Shown here: positions 27,372-36,015 of the stretch, piece by piece
How the letters are laid out: every line of letters begins with the position of its first letter
Numbering within the stretch: position 1 is the first letter of the stretch
Assembly: GCA_030653935.1 (NCBI GenBank)
Contig: JAURYL010000054.1
Span: forward strand, 1 to 56,991
Direction of reading: 5' to 3'
DNA: 56,991 bases
From: Pseudomonadota bacterium
GTDB taxonomy: Bacteria; Pseudomonadota; Gammaproteobacteria; Burkholderiales; Thiobacillaceae
Position numbers and translations under genes: made by a program
Notes under the pieces: generated by a model
The model's database searches: none
What the model was told of the DNA's origin: nothing
What the model saw: the letters and a program-made list of their open reading frames with translations, nothing else

Positions 27372-27776
27372 AACCTCTCCAGTCGATGCGGCCGTCCGAT
27401 CAACGGCCATTTGAGAAATTCAACCTAGAAACCTCAGTTGAACGCGCCCGAGTGTGCGGTTTTCGAGTCGGCTGGCAAGGCGCGACGACGCTGCGGGCCG
27501 AGGCCCGCAAGGAGGAGCAACGCAGCCAGGCGGCTCGAAAACCGTGCACTCGGGCGCGTAGCGGCGTCACCCAACCGGTGAACGTCATCGAAGGCGCTGA
27601 ACGTAGAGCACATGCGGACTCTCAGAGGATGAGGAGCGGTCAACTGAGGTTTCTAGGTTCAAGTTTGCCACAAACACCTTCCGGCATCGGATGGCGGAAC
27701 GCGAATACGATTGCGCGAACACCATGAAGTTCAACGCGCAACGCACGAAATCGCGACCTTTGGGGTAAATACCCGA
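27372..27776. other. Intergenic region filled mainly by a MITE-like element
   Basis: This gap lies between the TPR gene and the end of the 1406-residue regulator. Most of it is the inverted-repeat element at 27,419-27,662. The remainder shows no gene. Confidence 0.6.
27419..27662. mobile_element. MITE-like element, 244 bp, 24-bp terminal inverted repeats
   Basis: Terminal inverted repeats at 27,419-27,442 and 27,639-27,662 share the core ACCTAGAAACCTCAGTTGA, with about 22 of 24 positions paired. A second inverted pair lies inside (27,443-27,474 and 27,527-27,558, core CGGTTTTCGAG), and a TGCGGGCC/GGCCCGCA hairpin (27,492-27,509) is at its centre. No transposase frame is inside. The form is that of a non-autonomous transposable element or a large structured repeat. 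Confidence 0.75.
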
Positions 27777-30700
27777 TCAGAGCAGGTAATTTGGCGGCGT
27801 GCGCAGCAGTTGCGTGAACTCCCCGGCGGCGAGCGGCTGGCTGACCAGAAAGCCCTGCACCTGATCGCAGCCCCACTCCTTGAAGGGTCGCAATTGCGCG
27901 GAAGTCTCGATGCCTTCGACGGTGCAACGCAGCCCCAGGCTCTTGGCCAGGGTGACGATGGTTCGGGCGATGGACAGGTTGTGGCGGTCTTCCGGATGCT
28001 GCGGGATGAACTCCCTGGCCACCTTGAGATGATCCAGCGGCAGGCGTTGCAGGAAGCTGAGCGAGGAAAAACCGGTGCCGAAATCGTCGATGGACAGATG
28101 CACGCCCAGCCGCTTGAGGGCCACCATGCCGGACACGATCACGTTCACGTCCTTCAGCAGGATACGTTCGGTCAGTTCCAGTTCCAGTAAATGCGGCGGC
28201 ACGCCGGTATCCGCCAGGGCTTTTTCCACCATGGCGATGAAGTTCCCATCCTGATACTGGGTGGCGGAGACATTCACCGCGATCTGGACCGGCGCCAGCC
28301 CCTCCTCGCGCCAGGCGGCGATTTGCCGGCAGGCGGCACGCACCGCCCATTCCCCGAGCGGCACGATGAGGCCGGAGTCTTCCGCCACCTGGATGAACTC
28401 GTCCGGAGACACCCGGCCCAGATCCGGGCTGGTCCAGCGGGCCAGCGCCTCGGTGCCGAGGATGCGGCCGGTTTCAAGGCTCACCTGCGGTTGCAGATAC
28501 ATTTGCAGTTCACCCTGCTTGATGGCGCGGCGCAGACCGGTCTCGACCGCGAGAAAGCGGCTGGCACGCTGGTGCAGTTCGTGGGTAAAGAACTGGTAGC
28601 CGGCGCGTCCCCTTTCCTTGGCCAGGAACATCGCCGCGTCGGCGTTCTTGAGCAGATCCTCCATCTTCGTGCTGTCGTCGGGGAAGATGCTGATGCCGAC
28701 GCTGACGCTGACCACCAGTTCATGTTCGTCGACTCTGACCGGCGGCTTCACCGCCTCGATCATGTCCAGCGCCAGTTTCGAGGCGTGGGTGATGTCCTCC
28801 ATGCCCTCGCTGAGCACGGCGAATTCATCGCCGCCGGTACGCGCCAGGGTTTCGCCGCGACCCAGACACTTGCCAAGGCGCGCGGCCAGAGCCTGCAACA
28901 AACGGTCTCCGACGTCGTGGCCGAGACTGTCGTTGATGGTCTTGAAACGATCCACGTCCAGGAACAACAGCGCCAGCCGGGTGCCGCTCACCTGCGCCAG
29001 GCTCATGGCATGTTGCAGGCGATCACGGAACAGCACCCGGTTGGGCAGATGGGTGAGCGCGTCGTGGTGGGCTTGGTAATCGAGATCGCTCTGGCTCGCC
29101 AACAGCCGGCTCTCGAACTGCTTGCTCTCGGTGATGTCGTTGTTGACCTCGACGATACCGGCCGGCTCGCCGCGCTCGTCGCGATACAGCTCCCAGTGGC
29201 TGGCGACCACGCGCTTCTGCCCGTCCCGGGTCTGATGCACCAATTCGCCATCCCAGACGCCGTCGCGCATGAGTTGCGCCTTGATGTCCTCGAAAGGCTC
29301 GGGGAAACGGGTATGCAACAACTCCCGCGCCACCTTGCCCAGCGCCTCTTTCTGGGTCCAGCCATAAAGCATTTCGGCGCCCCGGTTCCAGAACATGACG
29401 CGGCCATCCATGCCCCGCGCCAGCACATGCGCGTGTTGCAACAGACGCGCCTGTTTCTGCAATTCCTCCGCCTTGTGCGCGATGTCCTGCTGCGCCCGTT
29501 TCATGGAGGTCACATCGGTGAAGGTCACCACCACGCCGGCGACGCGCCCATCCAGAGTGCGATAAGGCAGTAGCCGGCGCAGATACCAGTTGTTCTCGGC
29601 ATCCGCCACCTCGCGGATGATGGAAGCCTGCCCGGCCAGCACACCCTGGCCGTCTTCCAGCAGATATTGGTCGTCGAGACGGTGCGCGATATCGGAGAGG
29701 GGACGGCCGACATCGCTGGGAATGAGGTGCATCAGACGGGTGCAGGCGGGCGTGAAGCGCTTGATCCTGAACTCCCGGTCGAGGAACAGAGTGGCCGTTT
29801 CCGTGCTGACCAGGAGGTTGTTCAGGTCGGTATTGCTGACCTCCAGTTCGGACACCTTGGCGTCCAGCATGGCGTTGGCGGTCCCCAGTTCCTCGTTCAG
29901 GGATTGCAGTTCCTCCTTGGAGCTTTCCAGTTCCTCGTTGGCCGATTGCAACTCCTCGTTCATGGCCATGGCCTCCTCGTTGGAGGCCTTCAGTTCCTCG
30001 TTGCCGGCGCGCATCTTCTCCATGCCGCGGTTCAGTTCCTCGCGGGTGGCGTTCAATTCCTGTTCCAGTTGCTGCAACACCCAGTCGTCGCCGCCGGGCC
30101 GGGACAGCGGCAGCGAGGCGCTGGACGCGGCCTCGGCCTCGAAGGCGAGCAGCAGCAGCTTGCGGCGGTCGGTGCCGGCAACCGAGGTGACGGTAATCCG
30201 CACACTCTCCTCCGCCGCGCCGGGACTGCCCCGCACCGCCACGGTCGCGGTCTTGCCGCCCGTGCGCCGCGCCCGATTGATCGCGGAGCGCAAGGCCAGG
30301 CGCAACGCCGGCTTCACCACCTGGAACAGCGCCTGGGTCGGCTCGCCCGTGGGGAAGTCCAGGTAAGGCCTGGTGGCGCCGCTGATATAGAGAATTTCAT
30401 TGCCGCGATTGATCACCAACAGGGTGGGGCCGTGGGCCTCTACAACCTGCCGAAACACCCGCTCATGCCCCGCCTCCACGCCCGCTTCCATCCCCAGCTC
30501 CGGCGCCAACATCGCCGACCGTGTGCCGGTCGCGGAAATCAGCGGCAACTCGGGCCGCTTCGCGCGCGGGGCGCTCAGACTGCGGTAGAGGCGCCACTGC
30601 TTGGAGACGACCTCGAACTGCCTGCGCGTCTGGCCGGCGGTTTCCGAACTGCCGAGGAACAGATAGCCCCCCTTGTTCAGCACGAAGCGAAACAGGGTGA

Positions 30701-31997
30701 TGAGGCGCTTCTGGGTATCCGGCGCCAGATAGATCAGGACGTTGCGGCAGACCAGCAGATCCAGCTTGGAAAACGGCGGATCGCTGATGAGATTGTGGAC
30801 GGCGAAGACGATGGACTCGCGCACCGGCTTGCTGATCTTGTAACCGTCGCCGTTGCGGGTGAAATAACGCTTCAGGCGCTCGGGCGAGAGATGGCTGAGC
30901 GCGGCGGCGGGATATCGGCCCGCGCGTGCGACTTCCAGCGCGGCCTCGTCGATATCGGTGGCGAATACCTGCACCCTCGACGGCAGACCCGCCTCGGCGA
31001 ACCACTCGAACAACTGGATGGCGACGGAATACGCCTCCTCGCCGGTGGAACAGCCCGCGACCCAGGCGCGTACCGGCGTCGCATCCGGCTTCGCCACGCA
31101 GATGGCCGGCAGCACATTTTTCGCCAACAGCGCGAACGCCTCGGGATCGCGGAAAAAGGCGGTGACGCCGATCAACAGGTCCTTGGCGAGCCGGTCCAGT
31201 TCCGCCTCATGGCGTTCCAGGTAAACCCGGTAAGCGCCCATGTCGGTGAGATGCAGCAGATGCATGCGCCGCTCGACGCAGCGTTGCAGCGTCGCCTTCT
31301 TGTAACCGCGCAAGTCGCGGTGGGCATGGACGCGCACCAGGGACAACACCGCCTCCAGCGCCTCGACCGGTTGCCGCGCCGCCTCCCCGTCCAGCGGCAA
31401 ACACCCGCTCCCGGCCCATTCGCACAGCGCGCGGGCCAGTTCGGCCGGAGGCAACACGCGGTCGACCTGGCCGGTCTTGATGGCATTTTTCGGCATACCG
31501 TCGAATTCGGCGCTGGCCGGGTCCTGCGCCAGCGTCACCGCGCCGGCATGCTTCAACGCGATCAGGCCGAGACTGCCGTCATCGATGGTGCCCGACAACA
31601 CCACGCCCGCCGCCCGCGTGGGTTGGGCCAGCGCCAGGGACTGGAAGAAGACATCGATGGGCTTGTGCCGCTGTGCGGGAAACTCGGGTGCTCGGAGATA
31701 AAGCTGGCCGCCACTGATCGCCATCACCTGGCCGGGCGGCAACACATAGACATGGTTGGCGAGCACCACCATGCCTTCACTCGCCAACTGCACCGGCATG
31801 CGGGTACAGGACGCCAGCAGCTTGTCCAGCAACGTCTCCCGTTCCGGCCCGAGATGCGGCAACACCACATAGGCCGCGCCGCAATCCTCGGGAATGGCGC
31901 CGAAAAACACCTGCAGCGCCGACAAGGCGCCCGCCGAACCGCCAATGGCCACCACGCTGACGATCGAGGAGGATGCGTCGGACAGCTCAGGATTCAT
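27777..31997 (-). CDS. CheB-CheR-PAS-GGDEF-EAL fusion protein
   Basis: One chain of 1406 residues. The CheB methylesterase domain (about 12-195) has the catalytic set Ser21 (GGSAGAL), His48 (LPHLGPE) and Asp140. The CheR methyltransferase (about 215-480) has SAM motif WVAGCSTGEEAYS and CRNVLIYL. A PAS-like segment precedes a strong coiled coil (about 640-735, EELQSANEELESSKEELQSL), then come two PAS domains, GGDEF (about residue 1055, intact) and EAL (about 1182, DDFGTG intact). In the EAL domain the usual KIDRSF-type loop reads LKVAREF, so Asp is replaced by Ala. The protein is probably cytosolic, linking methylation-type sensing to c-di-GMP turnover. No chemoreceptor gene is adjacent. It is divergent from the REC-kinase gene. 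Confidence 0.95.
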   Translation of the reverse strand: MNPELSDASSSIVSVVAIGGSAGALSALQVFFGAIPEDCGAAYVVLPHLGPERETLLDKLLASCTRMPVQLASEGMVVLANHVYVLPPGQVMAISGGQLYLRAPEFPAQRHKPIDVFFQSLALAQPTRAAGVVLSGTIDDGSLGLIALKHAGAVTLAQDPASAEFDGMPKNAIKTGQVDRVLPPAELARALCEWAGSGCLPLDGEAARQPVEALEAVLSLVRVHAHRDLRGYKKATLQRCVERRMHLLHLTDMGAYRVYLERHEAELDRLAKDLLIGVTAFFRDPEAFALLAKNVLPAICVAKPDATPVRAWVAGCSTGEEAYSVAIQLFEWFAEAGLPSRVQVFATDIDEAALEVARAGRYPAAALSHLSPERLKRYFTRNGDGYKISKPVRESIVFAVHNLISDPPFSKLDLLVCRNVLIYLAPDTQKRLITLFRFVLNKGGYLFLGSSETAGQTRRQFEVVSKQWRLYRSLSAPRAKRPELPLISATGTRSAMLAPELGMEAGVEAGHERVFRQVVEAHGPTLLVINRGNEILYISGATRPYLDFPTGEPTQALFQVVKPALRLALRSAINRARRTGGKTATVAVRGSPGAAEESVRITVTSVAGTDRRKLLLLAFEAEAASSASLPLSRPGGDDWVLQQLEQELNATREELNRGMEKMRAGNEELKASNEEAMAMNEELQSANEELESSKEELQSLNEELGTANAMLDAKVSELEVSNTDLNNLLVSTETATLFLDREFRIKRFTPACTRLMHLIPSDVGRPLSDIAHRLDDQYLLEDGQGVLAGQASIIREVADAENNWYLRRLLPYRTLDGRVAGVVVTFTDVTSMKRAQQDIAHKAEELQKQARLLQHAHVLARGMDGRVMFWNRGAEMLYGWTQKEALGKVARELLHTRFPEPFEDIKAQLMRDGVWDGELVHQTRDGQKRVVASHWELYRDERGEPAGIVEVNNDITESKQFESRLLASQSDLDYQAHHDALTHLPNRVLFRDRLQHAMSLAQVSGTRLALLFLDVDRFKTINDSLGHDVGDRLLQALAARLGKCLGRGETLARTGGDEFAVLSEGMEDITHASKLALDMIEAVKPPVRVDEHELVVSVSVGISIFPDDSTKMEDLLKNADAAMFLAKERGRAGYQFFTHELHQRASRFLAVETGLRRAIKQGELQMYLQPQVSLETGRILGTEALARWTSPDLGRVSPDEFIQVAEDSGLIVPLGEWAVRAACRQIAAWREEGLAPVQIAVNVSATQYQDGNFIAMVEKALADTGVPPHLLELELTERILLKDVNVIVSGMVALKRLGVHLSIDDFGTGFSSLSFLQRLPLDHLKVAREFIPQHPEDRHNLSIARTIVTLAKSLGLRCTVEGIETSAQLRPFKEWGCDQVQGFLVSQPLAAGEFTQLLRTPPNYLL

Positions 31998-32213
31998 CTC
32001 GTGCTTCTCCAGACAACAGCCCCGGCGAACCGGGCGCGGCGAATATCCACATGGAAAATAAGGGTTGGAAACCGAAGCCTCAGTTTAGTCAATAATCGGC
32101 GCCGGCACCGCGCCTCGGATTGATGGAATAATCAGGCGCTTCGCGTTGTCAGGCAGCGCAAACCGGTCGTTTCAGCGACCAGACCGCCACCCGCAAACTG
32201 GAATCCGCCACTC

Positions 32214-33455
32214 ATGAAAATCCTGCTGGTTGAAGACTCCCGCGCCGTCGCCATGGTCATGGGCGCCCGCCTGGCCTCCCTGGGCAATGAAGTCGTGCTC
32301 GCGGAAAACGGCCAGATCGCGGTCGACAAGTTCAAGGAATCGGCGCCCGATCTGGTGCTGATGGACATCGAAATGCCGGTCATGGACGGTTTCGAGGCGA
32401 CCAATCTCATCCGCCAGTTCGAGGCGGAAACCTCGTCGTGGACGCCCATCATCTTTCTCACCGCGTCGAACACCCACGAAAACCTGATTACCGCCATCGA
32501 GGCCGGAGGGGACGACTTCCTCGCCAAGAACTGGCCGGAGACGATCCTCCAAGCCAAGATGAAGGCGATGACCCGGATCAATACCCTGCGTCAGCGCCTG
32601 GCCGCCAACCTCGAACAACTCACCGAGACCAACCGGAATCTCGCCGATACCCAGAACCAGCTGCTCCAGTCGCAGACCATGGCTTCCGTCGGCCAACTGG
32701 CGGCGGGGGTCGCGCACGAAATCAACAACCCCATCGGTTTCGTCAATTCCAACCTCGGCAGCCTCCAGGGCCAGGTCGAGGGCCTGTTTCAGGTCATCGC
32801 CGCCTATGAAGCCGCCGACGCCGCCCTCGCCGCCCATCCCGAACTCCAGGCCAGGATCAGCGCCGCGAAAAAAGCCGCCGACCTCGATTTTCTGCGCGAG
32901 GACATCGTCCCGCTGATGCACGACTCGCGCGCCGGCCTGGCGCGGGTGGCCAAAATCGTGAGCAACCTGAAAGACTTCTCCAAGGTCGACAACGCCGACT
33001 GGCAATTCGTCAAACTCGAAGCGGGGCTGGACAGTGCGCTCGGCGTCGTCGCCAGCGAGATCAACGCCAAGGCGGACATCAAAAAAGAGTATGCCGGCCT
33101 GCCGGATGTCGAGTGCATGCCGGCGCAGATCAACCAGGTGTTCGCCAAGCTGCTGCTCAACGCCACCCAGGCGATCACGGGACGCGGCAACATCACGCTG
33201 CGCAGCGGTTTCGACGACAAGGAAGCCTGGATCGAGATCGAGGACACCGGCAAGGGCATTCCGCCGGAAAACCTGAAACGGATTTTCGACCCGTTTTTCA
33301 CCACCCTGCCAATCGGCCAGGGCACCGGCATGGGGCTTTCCGTCGCCTATAGCATCGTTCGCGGCCACCACGGCCGCATCGACGTGAACAGCGTGGTCGG
33401 GCAAGGCAGCATCTTCAGAGTGACGCTGCCACTGCGGCGCCCCTCCGCCACCTGA
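32214..33455 (+). CDS. Receiver-histidine kinase (REC-HisKA-HATPase)
   Basis: A soluble 413-residue kinase that begins with a receiver domain (phospho-acceptor Asp51 in LVLMDIEMP, Lys104 in FLAKNW). A coiled linker follows (about 120-158), then the histidine box GQLAAGVAHEINNPIG (His167) and an ATPase domain (N-box LLLNATQAI, G1 EDTGKGIP, G2 GTGMGLSV). This REC-first order is typical of kinases that receive phosphate from another kinase and pass it on. There are no membrane segments. It is transcribed away from the CheB-CheR fusion, with 216 bases between their starts, so the two may be co-regulated. Confidence 0.93.
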   Translation: MKILLVEDSRAVAMVMGARLASLGNEVVLAENGQIAVDKFKESAPDLVLMDIEMPVMDGFEATNLIRQFEAETSSWTPIIFLTASNTHENLITAIEAGGDDFLAKNWPETILQAKMKAMTRINTLRQRLAANLEQLTETNRNLADTQNQLLQSQTMASVGQLAAGVAHEINNPIGFVNSNLGSLQGQVEGLFQVIAAYEAADAALAAHPELQARISAAKKAADLDFLREDIVPLMHDSRAGLARVAKIVSNLKDFSKVDNADWQFVKLEAGLDSALGVVASEINAKADIKKEYAGLPDVECMPAQINQVFAKLLLNATQAITGRGNITLRSGFDDKEAWIEIEDTGKGIPPENLKRIFDPFFTTLPIGQGTGMGLSVAYSIVRGHHGRIDVNSVVGQGSIFRVTLPLRRPSAT

Positions 33456-33885
33456 GATGCCGGGAAAAAGGCTCTTTTCGCGTTGGCTCGGGGCGCGGAC
33501 ACGCAAGATTCCCCACTTTTGCAAAGGGGGGTTAGGGGGGATTTTCGGACGATTGAACTGGCACAACACTTGGGGAAACCCCCCTCAGTCCCGAATGGCA
33601 GTTACCGAAGGAAAAGCTGATTTGATCCCCATCCGTCGTTCCCGCCCCCGATTACCCTGTTCGAGGGCAGGCTGCGGCGGGAACCCAGTTAAATCAACAA
33701 TCTGGATGCCCGCCTTCGCGGGCATGACGGAATAAATCAGCGCTTCCCTCAACTATTTCGCGCGCATGTAGCGCCGGCTTCCCGCCGGCGGCTTGGCAGT
33801 ACCGGTAGCCGCCAGTTTTAAAACACGCCGGCTGGAAGCCGGCGCTACATGGGGTGTGGCGGCGGGCCACGCTTGCGCGAACTTG
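33456..33885. repeat. Intergenic repeat mosaic
   Basis: No gene here. It holds: a CCCCAC...GGGGGGTTAGGGGGG tract (33,514-33,541); a perfect 8-bp hairpin ATGCCCGC/GCGGGCAT (33,706-33,725) of the widespread 'GGCGGGCAT' type; and a pair of facing TGTAGCGCCGGCTTCC units (33,766-33,790 and 33,825-33,850) that form one long hairpin. Such mosaics are typical between convergent genes. Confidence 0.8.
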
Positions 33886-36015
33886 CTATCTACCCGCGCC
33901 GAGGTCGAGAGATCCCTCCAGACACCAGTGCCGCGCCAGCAAGGCGGGTATTGCCTCGGCGACCACGGGCTCGCTGATATAGAAGCCTTGCAGCCGCTCG
34001 CAGTCGAGGTCGCACAGGAGCCGCGCCTGCTCCAGGGTTTCGATGCCCTCGGCGGTCACCGAAAAACCCAGGTTATTGGCGAGGGCGACGATGGCGCGAA
34101 CGATGGCCATATTTTCCCGGTCCGCCGGCAAGCCCTGGATGAAACTCTGGTCGATTTTCAGGCTGTGCAACGGCAGTCGTTTCAAATAACTGAGGGAGGA
34201 GTAGCCGGTACCGAAATCGTCCAGCGCCAAGCGCAAACCCATTGCGCGCAGGGCGGCGAGGGTGTCGCGCGTGGTATCGCTATCGTCCATCAGGACGCCC
34301 TCGGTCACTTCCAGCTCCAGCAATTCGGCGGGCAGCCCGGTCTCCCGCAGGATTCCACCCATGTTGTCGACCAGTCGCCGATTCCTGAACTGCACCGCCG
34401 AGATGTTCACCGCCACCCGCAACGGCTGACCGATGGATTGCCAGTGAACGGCCTCGGCGCAGGCTGTACGCAGCACCCATTCACCGAGCGGCACGATCAG
34501 GCCGTTTTCCTCCGCCACATGGATGAACGCCGGCGGCGCGATCACCCCCCACTCAGGATGATTCCAGCGGAGCAGCGCTTCCAGCGACAGAATGCGGCCG
34601 CTGGCCAGATCCAGTTGCGGCTGATAGACCAGAAAAAACTCCTCCCGCTCCAGCGCCCGGCGTAGCGCGCTTTCCAGATCGAGGCGGCGCATCACCTCCC
34701 GGGTCAGCGATGCGCTGTAGAACTGGCAGTTGTCGCGCCCCTGTTTTTTCGCGTGATACATGGCGGTATCCGCGTGTTTGAGCAGGGTGGCGGCATCCTC
34801 GCCGTCGTCGGGATAAATCGCGATGCCGATGCTGGTGCTCAGCGCCACCTCGCGGCCTTCGAGCGAGAATGGCCGGCGCATCTGTTCATGAATGCGCTGC
34901 GCCACGCCCAGTGCATGTTCCGGATGGCGCAGATCGGGGAGGAGCAGCGTGAACTCGTCGCCCCCCAGCCGCGCCACATCGATTTCGCTTTCCGTGCAAT
35001 CGACGCGCGCCATCACATCGGCCGGGCGCCGGCTTTGTTCGAGTCGATCCGCCACCCATTGCAGCAGGATATCCCCGGCCCCGTGCCCGAGGGTGTCGTT
35101 GACATTCTTGAAGCCGTCCAGATCCAGGAACAGCACCGCCAGCTTGCCGCCATGATGGCTGGCCCGCTGAATTTCCCGGTGCAGCCGCTCGGAAAAGGAA
35201 ATACGGTTGGGCAGGCCGGTCAGGCTGTCGAAATAGGCCAGTTTGAAAATCCGCCCTTCCGCCTCCTTGCGTTCCGTGATGTCACGCGAAAGCACGATGA
35301 ATGTGGATTTTCCGCCCGCATCGGCCTCCTTTCTGGAAACGGACAGTTCAAACCAGACATTCCCCTGTGGGAGTGCCAGCGCATACTGCCTGCCGCTGGA
35401 CATACCTTTCTCATCGGCCTCGTGGAGCGCTTCCAGGCAGACCTGTGTGGCATCCGGCGGCAGGCTCTCCGCCACGGTTCGCCCCAGGAAATGCTCGGGC
35501 GGCGTCCGCTGCGGCGCCTGACGCGGTGAGTGGTAATTCAGAAAACGGCCATCCAGGTCCACCTCGAACAGGAGATCGGGAATGGCATTCAGTATGGCCG
35601 TGTTGCGCGCGTTGGCCTGGTGCAGGTCGCGCAGCACCTGATAGGCGCGTAACAGATATCGCGCCCGATGGCCGATGAGCGCCCAGTTGATGGGTTTGGC
35701 GATGAAATCCGTGGCGCCCACCTCATAGGCGCGCTCGATCGAGGCGAGATCGTCCATGCCGGTCACCATGACGATGGGCAACTCTTCGCCGGCGTACCGG
35801 CGCAGTTGGGCGCAAACCTGAAAACCATCCATCCCGGGCATTTCCACATCCAGCATGACCAGGGCACAGGGTTGTGCCTGGAATGCGCGTAGCGCTTCCT
35901 CGCCATCCTCGGCCAGACAGACCTCGAAGCCGGATTTTTCCAGTGCCGCCCGCATCAACAAGCGGGCGGTGAGTTCGTCGTCGGCGATGAGCACGCGCGG
36001 GCGCGGTTGACTCAT
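33886..36015 (-). CDS. Response regulator REC-PAS-GGDEF-EAL
   Basis: A 709-residue c-di-GMP regulator. The receiver domain (about 7-120) has Asp in [11 protein letters not shown] and Lys in IAKPIN. A PAS domain covers about 140-255. The GGDEF domain ([12 protein letters not shown], about residue 351) is intact and so could make c-di-GMP. The EAL domain (SLEALLRW, about 478; [21 protein letters not shown]) has all usual motifs. It overlaps the upstream hybrid kinase gene by four bases (ATGA) and is the natural output of that kinase. Last gene of the YfiR/TonB-receptor operon. Confidence 0.95.
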   Translation of the reverse strand: MSQPRPRVLIADDELTARLLMRAALEKSGFEVCLAEDGEEALRAFQAQPCALVMLDVEMPGMDGFQVCAQLRRYAGEELPIVMVTGMDDLASIERAYEVGATDFIAKPINWALIGHRARYLLRAYQVLRDLHQANARNTAILNAIPDLLFEVDLDGRFLNYHSPRQAPQRTPPEHFLGRTVAESLPPDATQVCLEALHEADEKGMSSGRQYALALPQGNVWFELSVSRKEADAGGKSTFIVLSRDITERKEAEGRIFKLAYFDSLTGLPNRISFSERLHREIQRASHHGGKLAVLFLDLDGFKNVNDTLGHGAGDILLQWVADRLEQSRRPADVMARVDCTESEIDVARLGGDEFTLLLPDLRHPEHALGVAQRIHEQMRRPFSLEGREVALSTSIGIAIYPDDGEDAATLLKHADTAMYHAKKQGRDNCQFYSASLTREVMRRLDLESALRRALEREEFFLVYQPQLDLASGRILSLEALLRWNHPEWGVIAPPAFIHVAEENGLIVPLGEWVLRTACAEAVHWQSIGQPLRVAVNISAVQFRNRRLVDNMGGILRETGLPAELLELEVTEGVLMDDSDTTRDTLAALRAMGLRLALDDFGTGYSSLSYLKRLPLHSLKIDQSFIQGLPADRENMAIVRAIVALANNLGFSVTAEGIETLEQARLLCDLDCERLQGFYISEPVVAEAIPALLARHWCLEGSLDLGAGR

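Noticed and set aside
27386-27727. 113-codon plus-strand frame
   Set aside because: It reads through the MITE-like element and has no ribosome site or motif.
29667-32123. 818-codon open frame on the plus strand
   Set aside because: Antisense to the CheB-CheR fusion gene, which has clear domains; rich in Gln, Arg and Gly.
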